In this document: positions 27,249 to 36,450 of the stretch, piece after piece | Position numbering within the stretch: the first letter of the stretch is position 1 | Layout of the letters: each line of letters begins with the position of its first letter | NCBI RefSeq assembly: GCF_001429065.1 | Contig: NZ_LMIB01000001.1 | Span: 1,405,724 to 1,469,723, forward strand | From: Sphingomonas sp. Root710 | GTDB taxonomy: Bacteria > Pseudomonadota > Alphaproteobacteria > Sphingomonadales > Sphingomonadaceae | DNA length: 64,000 bases | Direction: 5' to 3' | The notes under the pieces: model-generated | Databases searched by the model: none | What the model was told of the DNA's origin: nothing | What the model saw: the letters and a program-made list of their open reading frames with translations, nothing else | Position numbers and translations under genes: made by a program

Positions 27249-28202
27249 ATGACGAAATCGGTCCCTTCGGGAGGTGCGCTGCGCATCCTTCCCCGCATCC
27301 TCCTGCTCGCGCTGCTGGCGGCGCAGTTCCTGGCCCCCGCGAGCGCACCCGCCATGGTGCTGGGTGCCGACGATCGCAACCAGGCAGCCGCCTTCCTGTC
27401 GCCCGCGGAAGAAGACCGGTTCCAGGGCCTCGGCCGCATCGAATGCCTTCAGCCGGGATCGCGAGGCCTGTCCTTTCATGCGACCGGATGGGTCGTCGGA
27501 TCGGTCGACACCGTGATGACCGCCGCACATGTCTTCTTCGAGCAGGGCTGGCGCGGTGACCGCTCGATCGAACGCGATCCGGCGAACTGCATCTTCGTCC
27601 TGTTCAATCGGGACCAGAGCATCCGCGAGATCGCCAATATCCGATATGCCGTCTCGCCATGGGCGGACCGGCGGATGCGCGGCGACAGCGCTAGAGATTA
27701 TGCCGTGCTCAAGCTGGCGAAGCCGGTGCGAGTATCGAAAATCCCCGCAGTCAGCGTCAACGCTGCCATCAGGCCCGATGTCCAGCTGGTCGCCTTTCAG
27801 ACGGGAGTCATCGACAATCAGCGGGCCCGCATCACCCGCGGCGAAGCACGGCGTTTCCCGGTCCTCGACGCACATTACGAACTCGAAGGCATGCACATCT
27901 CCAACAGCGCCCGCCTTTTCTCGACCTCGGCCAATTCGAGCCCCGGTTCCTCAGGCGGTCTCTATTATGACCGCCGCTCGGGGGCGGTGCTCGGCCTGCA
28001 TCTGGGGTCGATGTGCGATCCGGAGGCGCTGAACCCCAGCTATGATCCCGATCATTGCTTCAACTATGGCCTGCGCTTCGGCCGCGATGCCGGCATCGCC
28101 ATCGACGCCGTGGCACGCGACGCCGCGCCCCGGAGCCTGATGATCCGCTCGAACCAGGCCGCGCCCGCTACGGCCGCGATCGTGCTGGCTCTGGCCAGCT
28201 GA
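27249..28202 (+). CDS. secreted trypsin-like serine protease
   Basis: 317 aa. A signal peptide (ILLLALLAAQFLAPASA) leads into a chymotrypsin-fold domain with the full triad: His94 (MTAAHVFF), Asp150 (SARDYAVLKL) and Ser235 (SSPGSSGGLYY). Paired cysteines suggest periplasmic disulphides. No PDZ domain follows, so it is not DegP-like. It sits between a 55-aa gene and a PilZ gene. Target unknown. Confidence 0.88.
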   Translation: MTKSVPSGGALRILPRILLLALLAAQFLAPASAPAMVLGADDRNQAAAFLSPAEEDRFQGLGRIECLQPGSRGLSFHATGWVVGSVDTVMTAAHVFFEQGWRGDRSIERDPANCIFVLFNRDQSIREIANIRYAVSPWADRRMRGDSARDYAVLKLAKPVRVSKIPAVSVNAAIRPDVQLVAFQTGVIDNQRARITRGEARRFPVLDAHYELEGMHISNSARLFSTSANSSPGSSGGLYYDRRSGAVLGLHLGSMCDPEALNPSYDPDHCFNYGLRFGRDAGIAIDAVARDAAPRSLMIRSNQAAPATAAIVLALAS

Positions 28203-28244
28203 GCAACCTGTCCAAAAACCCTCCAGGAAATGAAGGAGTTCGTC

Positions 28245-28682
28245 ATGTTACATCAACGATTAGGATATCAGCGGCGGACCGCGGCAATCTGCTGCTCTGC
28301 GGCCGACGAGCGCGGCGAGCCGCGGCACAGCGTCAGCATGGCCACCCGGATGCGGCAAGGGCTGCACCTCGCCATCGACAGCAGCGCGGCGACGAATGGG
28401 CAAATCTCGGACATCATCGTTACCGATATCTCCTGCAAAGGGCTGGCGGTCAGCGGAATGGGCCCTCTGACCGCGGGCAACCGCGCCACGGTCGAGGTTC
28501 CTCTGATCGGCCAGCGTGAGGTCGATGTCCGCTGGATCGCGGGCAACCGCGCCGGATGCCGGTTCGTGACCCCATTGAGCGATGAAGAGCTACGGATGGC
28601 GCTGTGCAGGAGCGGGACGCTGGCGGACAACTTCCCCGGCCTTATCGGCAGCCTGTCGCCCCGCCAAGGCGGACAGGCATAA
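28245..28682 (+). CDS. PilZ-domain protein
   Basis: 145 aa with a C-terminal PilZ fold: DIIVTDISCKGLAVSG carries the DxSxxG half of the c-di-GMP motif, followed by VEVPLIGQREVDVRW and AGCRFVTPL. The RxxxR part is less clear, perhaps R in SVSMATRMRQG, so binding is uncertain. ATG 28245 is chosen because AAGGAG lies 6 nt upstream; an earlier in-frame ATG overlaps that site. Likely couples second-messenger level to an unknown partner. Confidence 0.8.
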   Translation: MLHQRLGYQRRTAAICCSAADERGEPRHSVSMATRMRQGLHLAIDSSAATNGQISDIIVTDISCKGLAVSGMGPLTAGNRATVEVPLIGQREVDVRWIAGNRAGCRFVTPLSDEELRMALCRSGTLADNFPGLIGSLSPRQGGQA

Positions 28683-28733
28683 AAAGCTCGACCGATTTGC
28701 ATCCGAAACGGTCTTCGGACGTTCGGTGCAGAT

Positions 28734-29630
28734 ATGGATGATATTACGCCGCGCTCCGCCGTCCTGATCGTCAACGCCCTGTCGCGCCAGGGCCGGAAAC
28801 AGTTCGATGCCGCCCGCGAAGGATTGCGGGCTGCGGGCGTCGGGCTGATCGACGCTATCGCCATTGATGAGCCGGGGACCCTCGACAACCATGTCGCGGC
28901 GGCCATGAAGCGCAAGCCACCGATGCTGATCATCGGCGGCGGCGACGGATCGCTGTCCTGCGCGGTCGATATGCTGGTCGGAACCGACACCGTCTTCGCG
29001 GTCCTGCCACTGGGCACCGCCAACAGCTTCGCACGATCGCTGGAGATTCCGCTCGATCTCGACGGTGCGATCAAGGTCATCGCCGAGGGAAAGCCTCGCC
29101 GAATCGATCTGGGCATGATCGACGACGATTATTACTGCAACTGCGCCGCGATTGGTCTGTCGACCAAGATCGGCGGCAGAATCCCGCCGGTGCTCAAGAA
29201 GACGCTGGGACGGCTGGGCTATCTGATATGGGCCGCCTATCAATCGATGAAATTCAGGTCGTTCAAGCTGATCGTCACCCATGACGGGGTGCGCGAAGAG
29301 GTCGACGCGCTCGAGGTGCGCATTGCCAACGGCCCCTATCATGGCGGGGTCGAGCTGATCGACGAGGCCGATCCCCAAAGCGGCGAGATCGTGGTCCAGG
29401 TGGTGGTGGGACGTTCGCCGGCGCAGCTCGGCTGGAGCTGGTTCACCAGCTATTTGCGGCTGCGCGCGCGCAAGGACACCACGGTCGAATATCGCGGGCG
29501 CGAGATCCGGGTGGAGACGGTGCCGCCGCTGAAGATCTCGATCGACGGCGAGGTGCTGGCGAAGACCCCCTTCACCGCGAAGGTCGCGCCCAAGGCGATC
29601 AGCGTGATGGCCCCCCGCCTCGAAGACTAG
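28734..29630 (+). CDS. diacylglycerol/lipid kinase family protein
   Basis: 298-aa DAGK_cat protein. ATP-site motifs IIGGGDGSLS and LPLGTANSFARSL are intact, and the C-terminal beta-sandwich ends with LKISIDGEVLAKTPF. Related to YegS/DgkB-like soluble lipid kinases that phosphorylate diacylglycerol or sphingoid-type lipids. Because sphingomonads make glycosphingolipids, a sphingoid substrate is conceivable but unproven. Starts 51 nt after the PilZ gene. Confidence 0.9.
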   Translation: MDDITPRSAVLIVNALSRQGRKQFDAAREGLRAAGVGLIDAIAIDEPGTLDNHVAAAMKRKPPMLIIGGGDGSLSCAVDMLVGTDTVFAVLPLGTANSFARSLEIPLDLDGAIKVIAEGKPRRIDLGMIDDDYYCNCAAIGLSTKIGGRIPPVLKKTLGRLGYLIWAAYQSMKFRSFKLIVTHDGVREEVDALEVRIANGPYHGGVELIDEADPQSGEIVVQVVVGRSPAQLGWSWFTSYLRLRARKDTTVEYRGREIRVETVPPLKISIDGEVLAKTPFTAKVAPKAISVMAPRLED

Positions 29631-29639
29631 AACCGAAAG

Positions 29640-31055
29640 TCACCGCGCAGGAGGCCGTCCGCCAGCCTGATGTTCGGCGGCTTTGGCCTGGTCGGCAAGC
29701 ACCACCTTTCTCCACCCTCCGCGCGCATAATAGCCCCACGTCAGCAGCAAGTTGACGATCGAGCTGAACGGGAAGGCCCACCACAGCGCGTCGAAGCCGA
29801 GTTGCCGCTGGGCGAGGGTCGCGAAACCGAGCCTGACGCCGAACAGGCAGATGATCATGATGATCAGCGGCCCCGAGACCACGCCATTGGCGCGGATCGC
29901 GGCGAACATGATGATCGTCATACCCGCGAACAACAGGCTCCATCCCGCCAACAGGTGCATTTTCTCGGCGATGGGAATGGCGGGGCTGTGGCTACCGAGG
30001 AACAGTCCGAGCAGCGTCCGATCGAACAGCGTCACCAATGCGATCGCGGCGCCGGTCATCAGCAGATTGTAGAGTATCCCGGCACTGACGATCGAGCGGA
30101 CCCGGTCCCAGCGGCCCGCACCGATATTCTGCGCCGTCATCGCGGTGACCGCTGCCCCCACCGCCATCGCGGGCATCTGGACATAGTTCCACAGTTGGAA
30201 GGTCACGCCATAGGCTGCGGCTGCATAGACGCCGCCATGGTTGACCAGTCCGACCATCACCAACCCCGACAGCGTCATGACGAGCATCTGCAGCCCCATG
30301 AGCGAGCCTTTGGCGAGGATGAGACGGAGCAGCGCGGGTTCGGGAAGAAGATAGCGCCATTCCGGCCCGCGCAGCCGGATCGGCAGGTCACGGCGATAGA
30401 CGACAAACAACATGCCGCCGAGCGAAACCATGCTGGACATCAAGGTCGCCACCGCCGACCCGACGATGCCCAGCGCCGGGAACGGCCCGATCCCGATGAT
30501 GAGGAAGGGATTGAGGCCCGCATCGACGACAATAGCGACGATCATGAACCATAAGGGCGTCATCGCATCGCCCGCCCCGCGCAGCGACATCATCAGCAAG
30601 GCGGCGAGCGCGCTGAATGGTACGACCACCAACATGGCCTTCAGATAGGCGGATGCCGCCGGCAGCGCAGCGGCAGGCGTGCCCATCAGGTGGAGCAGCC
30701 AGTCGGCCAATCCGATTCCCAGCGCCATTACAGCCATCGAGATCAGCAGGAACAGCGTCGCTGCCGCCCCCACCGCGCGCCGCGCGCCATCAACGTCCTT
30801 CCGGCCGATATGCTGGCCGACCAGTACCGACGCCGCCATGCCGAAACCAAAGAAAACGGAAAAAGACAGGAAGGTAATGTTGGAGGCGTTGGACGAGGCA
30901 GCCAGCGCGCCTTCGCCCAGAAAACGGCCGATCCACACCATGTTGATTGAGACGTTGAGCGACTGGAGGATGTTAGCGCCGAGCGTCGGCATCGCGAACA
31001 ACAACAGCGTGCGGCCGATCGGCCCGTTGATCAGGTCACGCTGCGCTTTCGCCAT
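29640..31055 (-). CDS. MATE-family efflux transporter
   Basis: 471-aa membrane protein with about 12 hydrophobic segments in two repeats, beginning GPIGRTLLLFAMPTLGANIL and repeating the SLSVSINMVWIGRFLG-type MatE pattern. MATE proteins export cationic drugs using Na+ or H+ gradients. Its ATG is 6 nt after the valS stop with no good ribosome site of its own, so translation is probably coupled to valS. Confidence 0.92.
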   Translation of the reverse strand: MAKAQRDLINGPIGRTLLLFAMPTLGANILQSLNVSINMVWIGRFLGEGALAASSNASNITFLSFSVFFGFGMAASVLVGQHIGRKDVDGARRAVGAAATLFLLISMAVMALGIGLADWLLHLMGTPAAALPAASAYLKAMLVVVPFSALAALLMMSLRGAGDAMTPLWFMIVAIVVDAGLNPFLIIGIGPFPALGIVGSAVATLMSSMVSLGGMLFVVYRRDLPIRLRGPEWRYLLPEPALLRLILAKGSLMGLQMLVMTLSGLVMVGLVNHGGVYAAAAYGVTFQLWNYVQMPAMAVGAAVTAMTAQNIGAGRWDRVRSIVSAGILYNLLMTGAAIALVTLFDRTLLGLFLGSHSPAIPIAEKMHLLAGWSLLFAGMTIIMFAAIRANGVVSGPLIIMIICLFGVRLGFATLAQRQLGFDALWWAFPFSSIVNLLLTWGYYARGGWRKVVLADQAKAAEHQAGGRPPAR

Positions 31056-31061
31056 GCAGGA

Positions 31062-33704
31062 TCAACCGAGGCGGGCTAGTGCCGCACTCAGCTGCTCTGC
31101 TTCCTGGGCCTTCTCGGCATGGTCGGCCCGCGCCTTCTCGACCGCTTCGGGTTTCGCCTTCTCGACGAAGGCCGGGTTGCCGAGGCGTCCGGCGAGGCTA
31201 TCGCGTTCCTTCTCAGCCGCCGCGATTGCCTTGGACAAGCGCGCCTTCTCAGCGTCGAGATCGATCACCCCTTGGAGCGGTAGGACATAGGTTGCTTCGT
31301 CGACCACCACCTGCGCTGCGCCCTCAGCTGGGCCGTCGCCTTCGGCCAGATCGAGCCGCGCGAGCCGCGCGATCGCGACCGCGTTCGCCTTGAGACGCGC
31401 CCGCGTCGCATCGCTCGCGCCGCGCGCATGGGCGGGCAGCCGCGCCCCAGGCGGCACATTGAGCCCGGTGCGGGCCGCACGGACTTCGCTCACCAGACGG
31501 ATCAGCCAGTCGATCTCCTGCTGGGCCGCCGGATCGATCGCGCGCGCGTCGGTGATCGGCCATTTCGCGACGATGATGTCATATTCGCGTTCGCCCAGCG
31601 CATGCCACAGCTCTTCGGTGATGAAGGGCATGAAGGGGTGTAGCATGACGAGAATCTGGTCGAGCACCCAGCCTGCGACCGCGCGGGTCTCGGCGGCCTG
31701 GCCTTCGTCCGCGCCCTCGGCGAGCAGCGGCTTGGTCAGCTCGATATACCAGTCGCAGAAGCTGGCCCAGGTGAAGTGATAGATCGTATTCGCCGCCTCG
31801 TCATAGCGCAGGTCGGCGATGGCGAGGTCGAGCGCCTGCACCGTCTTCACCGTCTCCGCGATGATCCAGCGGTTGACCGCAAGCTCGGCCTTCGGCGCTT
31901 CGATCGAGGTCGACGCGCCGATGCCGTTACTCTGCGCAAAGCGGGCGGCGTTCCACAGCTTCGTCGCGAAGTTGCGATACCCTTCGACCCGCTTCTCATC
32001 GAGCTTGATGTCGCGCCCCTGGCTCTCCATCGCGGTCAGCGTGAAGCGCAGCGCATCGGCGCCATATTTGTCGATCAGGCCGAGCGGATCGACCGTGTTG
32101 CCCTTCGACTTCGACATCTTCGAGCCATCGGCAGCGCGAACAAGACCGTGCAGATACAATGTCTTGAACGGCACTTCTCCCATTAAGTGCAAACCCTGCA
32201 TGATCATGCGGGCATCCCAGAAGAACAGGATGTCGAAGCCAGAGATCAGCACGTCATTCGGATAATGGCGGTCGAGCGTGGTGGTCTTTTCGGGCCAACC
32301 GAGCGTGCCGAACGGCCACAGGGCCGAAGAGAACCAGGTGTCGAGCACGTCGCTATCGCGGGTGATCTTCTTGTTGCCGGCAAGTTCCTGCGCCCCAGCT
32401 TCGTCCTCGGCTACATAGACCTGGCCATCCTCGTCATACCAGGCTGGGATCTGATGGCCCCACCAGAGCTGACGCGAGACGCACCAGGGCTGAATATTCT
32501 CCAGCCAATTATAATAGGTCTTGGTCCAGCTTTCAGGCACGACCTTGATCGCGCCCGAGCGCACCGCCTCGATCGCAGGCTTGGCCAGCGTCTCGGCATC
32601 GACATACCATTGGTCGGTCAGCCAAGGCTCGATGACCACGCCCGAGCGGTCGCCATAGGGCGTCTGGATGACGCGATCCTCGATCTTCTCCAACAAGCCA
32701 GCGGCGTCGATCGCCTCTACCACCTTCTTGCGCGCCTCGAACCTGTCGAGGCCGAGATAGTCGGCAGGGATCAGTCCATCCGAGGTCTGGACCAGCTTCG
32801 CTTCGGCATCGAGCATGTTGAGCATCTCGGCGGGCTTGAACCCGGCCCGCTTACCCACCTCGAAATCGTTGAAGTCGTGGCCCGGGGTGATCTTCACCGC
32901 ACCCGAGCCGAGCTCGGGATCGGCATGCTCGTCGGCGACGATCGGGATCAGGCGACCGGTGATCGGCAGCTTCACCTGCTTGCCGATCAGCGCCTTGTAG
33001 CGATCATCCTCCGGATTCACCGCGACCGCCATGTCGGCAAGCATCGTCTCAGGCCGCGTCGTTGCGACCGAGATCGTGCCCGAGCCGTCGGCGAACGGGT
33101 AGGAGAAATGCCAGAACTTGCCCTGGATCTCCTTGGTCTCGACCTCGAGATCGGAGATCGCGGTCTTCAGGCCCGGATCCCAGTTCACCAGCCGCTTGTC
33201 GCGATAGAGCAGCTTCTGGTTATAGAGATCGACGAACACCTTGAGGACGGCTTTCGAAAAGCCTTCGTCCATGGTGAAGCGCTCATTCGCCCAGTCGCAC
33301 GACGCGCCGAGGCGGCGGAGCTGGCGGGTGATCGTGCCGCCGCTCTCCTGCTTCCATTCCCACACCTTCGCGATGAAATCGTCGCGGGTAAACTCGGTGC
33401 GCTTCTGCCCGGCAGCATTCAACTGCCGCTCAACCACCATCTGGGTCGCGATACCGGCATGATCGGTGCCGACCACCCACAGCGCATCCTTGCCCTTCAG
33501 GCGGGCGTGGCGGATAAGCACATCCTGCAACGTATCGTCGAGCGCATGGCCGATGTGCAGGCTGCCGGTGACGTTCGGCGGCGGGATGACGATCGTGTAA
33601 GGATCGGCATCGGGCCGCTCGGGGCGGAACAGCCCCTGCTCTTCCCAATAGGAGTACCAACGCGCTTCGATGGCGGCGGGGTCGAACGTCTTGTCTATCG
33701 TCAT
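31062..33704 (-). CDS. valS: valine-tRNA ligase
   Basis: 880-aa class I synthetase charging tRNA-Val. HIGH motif at [13 protein letters not shown] (residues 50-53), editing domain in the middle, KMSKSKGN around residue 530, anticodon-binding domain, and a C-terminal coiled-coil arm ([20 protein letters not shown]). Complete and of normal length. No Shine-Dalgarno is visible before ATG 33704; the leader is taken up by a hairpin (33709-33748). Confidence 0.97.
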   Translation of the reverse strand: MTIDKTFDPAAIEARWYSYWEEQGLFRPERPDADPYTIVIPPPNVTGSLHIGHALDDTLQDVLIRHARLKGKDALWVVGTDHAGIATQMVVERQLNAAGQKRTEFTRDDFIAKVWEWKQESGGTITRQLRRLGASCDWANERFTMDEGFSKAVLKVFVDLYNQKLLYRDKRLVNWDPGLKTAISDLEVETKEIQGKFWHFSYPFADGSGTISVATTRPETMLADMAVAVNPEDDRYKALIGKQVKLPITGRLIPIVADEHADPELGSGAVKITPGHDFNDFEVGKRAGFKPAEMLNMLDAEAKLVQTSDGLIPADYLGLDRFEARKKVVEAIDAAGLLEKIEDRVIQTPYGDRSGVVIEPWLTDQWYVDAETLAKPAIEAVRSGAIKVVPESWTKTYYNWLENIQPWCVSRQLWWGHQIPAWYDEDGQVYVAEDEAGAQELAGNKKITRDSDVLDTWFSSALWPFGTLGWPEKTTTLDRHYPNDVLISGFDILFFWDARMIMQGLHLMGEVPFKTLYLHGLVRAADGSKMSKSKGNTVDPLGLIDKYGADALRFTLTAMESQGRDIKLDEKRVEGYRNFATKLWNAARFAQSNGIGASTSIEAPKAELAVNRWIIAETVKTVQALDLAIADLRYDEAANTIYHFTWASFCDWYIELTKPLLAEGADEGQAAETRAVAGWVLDQILVMLHPFMPFITEELWHALGEREYDIIVAKWPITDARAIDPAAQQEIDWLIRLVSEVRAARTGLNVPPGARLPAHARGASDATRARLKANAVAIARLARLDLAEGDGPAEGAAQVVVDEATYVLPLQGVIDLDAEKARLSKAIAAAEKERDSLAGRLGNPAFVEKAKPEAVEKARADHAEKAQEAEQLSAALARLG

Positions 33705-33708
33705 GATG

Positions 33709-33748
33709 GGGGTGGCTTTAGCGGGGGAACATGCCCCCGCGCCACCCC
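33709..33748 (-). terminator. long hairpin between the S9 peptidase gene and valS
   Basis: GGGGTGGC (33709-33716) pairs with GCCACCCC (33741-33748), with inner GCGGGG/CCCCGC pairing. It fills the 60-nt gap: probable terminator of the S9 gene, or a leader structure controlling valS, whose start lies 4 nt away. Confidence 0.55.
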
Positions 33749-33764
33749 ATTTAGTGGGAAGCCC

Positions 33765-35795
33765 TCACTTGCCCATGTGCTTGCTCATCCAGCCGAGCAC
33801 CTCCTGATACCATTGGATGCTGTTCTTGGGCTTGAGAATCCAATGGTTCTCGTCGGGGAACATCACCAGACGGCTCTCGACTCCGCGGCGCTGCGCGGCG
33901 GTGAACACGCCGATCCCCTGGGTGTAGGGGATGCGGAAGTCCTTCTCGCCGTGGAGGACGAGGATCGGGGTCTTCCACGCGGTGACATGGTTGACCGGGT
34001 TCCACTTCTCATAGTTCGCGGCGACCTCATAATAGGGGCCGCCATGCTCCCATTCGTCGAACCATAATTCCTCGGTCTCATAGGCCATCGCCCGCGCGTC
34101 GAAGACGCCGGCATGGCTGACCAGGCATTTGAAGCCGTCGGCCCACTGGCTGGCGATCCAGTTGACCATGTAGCCACCATAGGAGCCGCCCGCCGCGCAG
34201 GCGTTGGAGCCGTCGAGCCAGGCATATTTGGCGGTCGCAGCGGCCAGACCGAGCTTGAGATCTTCAAGCGGCTTGCCACCCCAATCCTGGTTGATCGCGT
34301 CGGTAAAGGCCTGGCCGTAGCCGGTCGATCCGTGGAAATCGACCATCACCGCGCCATAACCCGCGCCCGTGAACACCGCCGGATTCCAGCGATAAGACCA
34401 ACCGTTGCCAAACGAGCCCTGCGGCCCGCCATGGATCAGGAAGGCGACCGGTGCCTTGGCCCCGGCGGCGAGGCCCGCGGGCTTCACCGCATAGGCCCAG
34501 ACGGTGTCGCCCTTCGCGCCTTTGAAGCTGAAATGCTCGACGGCGGGCATGTCGATCCCCGCCAGCTTGTCCTTGTTGACCGCGGTCAGGCGCACGGCCT
34601 TGCCCTTGCCGCTGCCCATGTAAAAGTCGGACGGCGCGGTGATGCTGTTGAGCGTGTAGATATAGCCCTTCGGCGTCGCGAGCAGCGTGCCCGCGCTGCC
34701 GTCGCCGGTCAGACGGGTCGGCTTGCCGGTGGCGACCGAGACCGCGAAGACCGGATCGTCGCCGGTATCCTGAGCGGTCACATAGAGCGTCTTGCCGTCC
34801 TGGGCCCAGGTCAAGCTGCCGACCGACCGGTCCCAGCCCTCGGTCAGCGCGCGGACCTCTCCGGTTGCGATGTTGCGAAGCTGGATCACCTGCCGGTCGG
34901 CTTCATAGGTCGGCCGCTTCATCGCGACATAGGCCAGCCATTTGCCGTCGGGCGACACGGTGGGCAGCGTGTCGGTGGCGTCATTGGCGTCGGTCAGGTT
35001 GACCGGGGCCGCCGATCCGTCGGCGGGCGCGGCGAAGATGTCGAGGTTGGTCGACAGCGGCTCGGTCTTCCCCGCCTCGCGCAGGGTGAAATAAACGGTC
35101 TTGCCGTCCTTGCTCCAGGCGATCTCGGCCCCGTCGCCGAACGGCTTAGACGGCGTGTCGCCGACCAGCCTGCCGCCGATCGCAACGCCGTCGCCGGCCG
35201 CCTTGCCGCCCGTCAGCGGCAGCACGAATATCTGCGAGCGCTGGCCGTCGCTCCATGTGTCCCAATGCCGAATGAAATAGCCGTCATAGGTCCGCGCGCT
35301 GCCACCCTTGGCGGCGGGCTTGGTGTCGGCGAGCGACTTCGCGCCCACCGGGCGGTCGGCCCAGACGAGCAGCTTGTCACCGGTCGGCGCGACCTTGAAG
35401 CCGCTGATGTCCTGATCGGCGACCAGTTCGGGTGGGCCACCAGAGAGCGCCACGCGCCATAAGGCGGTCTTGTCGCCCTTGGCCGCGGTGAAGAAGACCC
35501 ATTGCCCATCGGGCGAAAAGGCTGGAGCGGCCTCGCTCAGCGCCGGATCGGCGGCAAGCTTTTCCGGTGCGGCACCCTTCTTCGACAAATCGAGCCGCCA
35601 CAGATCGGTCCGGCCTTTGTTGGCGGCCATGTCGGTCTCTCGCTGGTCCCAGACGAGCCAGCGTCCGTCGGGCGACACATCGGCCGAACCGATGCGCGAC
35701 AGCGATGCGACATCTTCGATGGTAAGCGGGCGGGCATGCGCGGTGGCGCCGATGCCCGCGGCAAGGCCAAGGGCCAGGAGCGGGAGTTTCTGCAT
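33765..35795 (-). CDS. S9 family peptidase (acylaminoacyl/dipeptidyl peptidase type)
   Basis: 676 aa with a signal peptide (LPLLALGLAAGIGATAHA), an N-terminal beta-propeller of TolB/DPP-like repeats (WSKDGKTVYF, SPDGKWLAYVA) and a C-terminal alpha/beta hydrolase. Catalytic Ser in GGSYGGYM, Asp in HGEKDFRIP, His in PDENHWIL. Periplasmic oligopeptidase. The preceding gene on this strand is the popZ-like gene (77 nt away). Confidence 0.93.
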   Translation of the reverse strand: MQKLPLLALGLAAGIGATAHARPLTIEDVASLSRIGSADVSPDGRWLVWDQRETDMAANKGRTDLWRLDLSKKGAAPEKLAADPALSEAAPAFSPDGQWVFFTAAKGDKTALWRVALSGGPPELVADQDISGFKVAPTGDKLLVWADRPVGAKSLADTKPAAKGGSARTYDGYFIRHWDTWSDGQRSQIFVLPLTGGKAAGDGVAIGGRLVGDTPSKPFGDGAEIAWSKDGKTVYFTLREAGKTEPLSTNLDIFAAPADGSAAPVNLTDANDATDTLPTVSPDGKWLAYVAMKRPTYEADRQVIQLRNIATGEVRALTEGWDRSVGSLTWAQDGKTLYVTAQDTGDDPVFAVSVATGKPTRLTGDGSAGTLLATPKGYIYTLNSITAPSDFYMGSGKGKAVRLTAVNKDKLAGIDMPAVEHFSFKGAKGDTVWAYAVKPAGLAAGAKAPVAFLIHGGPQGSFGNGWSYRWNPAVFTGAGYGAVMVDFHGSTGYGQAFTDAINQDWGGKPLEDLKLGLAAATAKYAWLDGSNACAAGGSYGGYMVNWIASQWADGFKCLVSHAGVFDARAMAYETEELWFDEWEHGGPYYEVAANYEKWNPVNHVTAWKTPILVLHGEKDFRIPYTQGIGVFTAAQRRGVESRLVMFPDENHWILKPKNSIQWYQEVLGWMSKHMGK

Positions 35796-35871
35796 GCTTA
35801 AAGACTAGACAAAATAACGCCCGACGCAAGCGCTGTATGAGTCCGGTGGTACACAAGCACCACCGAAAAAA

Positions 35872-36435
35872 TCAGCTGTCCTTATCCATCATTCGCCGGA
35901 TTTCCGCTTGTACCAGCCGTTCGACCATGTCGGGCAGGTTTCGCTCGATCCAGTCGGCAAGCAGCGGCTGGAGCGCGTCGCGAACCAATGCGTCGAGAGT
36001 CATGTCGCCACCGGTCGGCCGGGGCGTCGGCGTGCGCGGCATCAGGTCGCGCGGAACCGGGCGCGGCGCTGCCGGCTGCACCATCTCGGCCTCCGCGTGG
36101 CGCAGGCGATCGACGGCGCGCTGGACGGGCGCGGCAGGCTCCGGCGCCGCTGCTGGCGCAGGCGCTGGCCGGGGCGGCGGCACGGCATCGGCGGTTCGAT
36201 CGGGAACGCGGCTGGGGACACGATCGGTCAATTCGAGGATCGACTCGGGCGGCGATTGCGGACGCGGCCACCCAGGGAGCGGCGCGCCAACGCTGCGCGG
36301 CGGAGCCGAGGGCGGCTCCTGCCGGATTGGCGACGGCGCCGCGGCCTGCGGCGGCGGGCTTTGATCATCGGAAATGATGCGTTTGATGGAAGCGAGGATG
36401 TCTTCCATCGATGGTTCGGGACGCGCGTCGGCCAT
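35872..36435 (-). CDS. PopZ-like polar organising protein (DUF2497)
   Basis: 187 aa in the three-part PopZ layout: an N-terminal helix MEDILASIKRIISDD that binds partners, a long Pro/Ala/Arg-rich linker (about 25-130), and a C-terminal oligomerisation region (LVRDALQPLLADWIERNLPD, then MVERLVQAEIRRMM). In Caulobacter PopZ anchors the origin at the pole. It is 15 nt downstream of tolC, a conserved alphaproteobacterial context. Orthology is likely but PopZ function is not proven in sphingomonads. Confidence 0.85.
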   Translation of the reverse strand: MADARPEPSMEDILASIKRIISDDQSPPPQAAAPSPIRQEPPSAPPRSVGAPLPGWPRPQSPPESILELTDRVPSRVPDRTADAVPPPRPAPAPAAAPEPAAPVQRAVDRLRHAEAEMVQPAAPRPVPRDLMPRTPTPRPTGGDMTLDALVRDALQPLLADWIERNLPDMVERLVQAEIRRMMDKDS

Positions 36436-36450
36436 GGTCCCGATTATAGG

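Noticed and set aside
32187..34067. 626-codon plus-strand frame opposite valS
   Set aside because: Antisense of a universally conserved synthetase; no start signal or family features.
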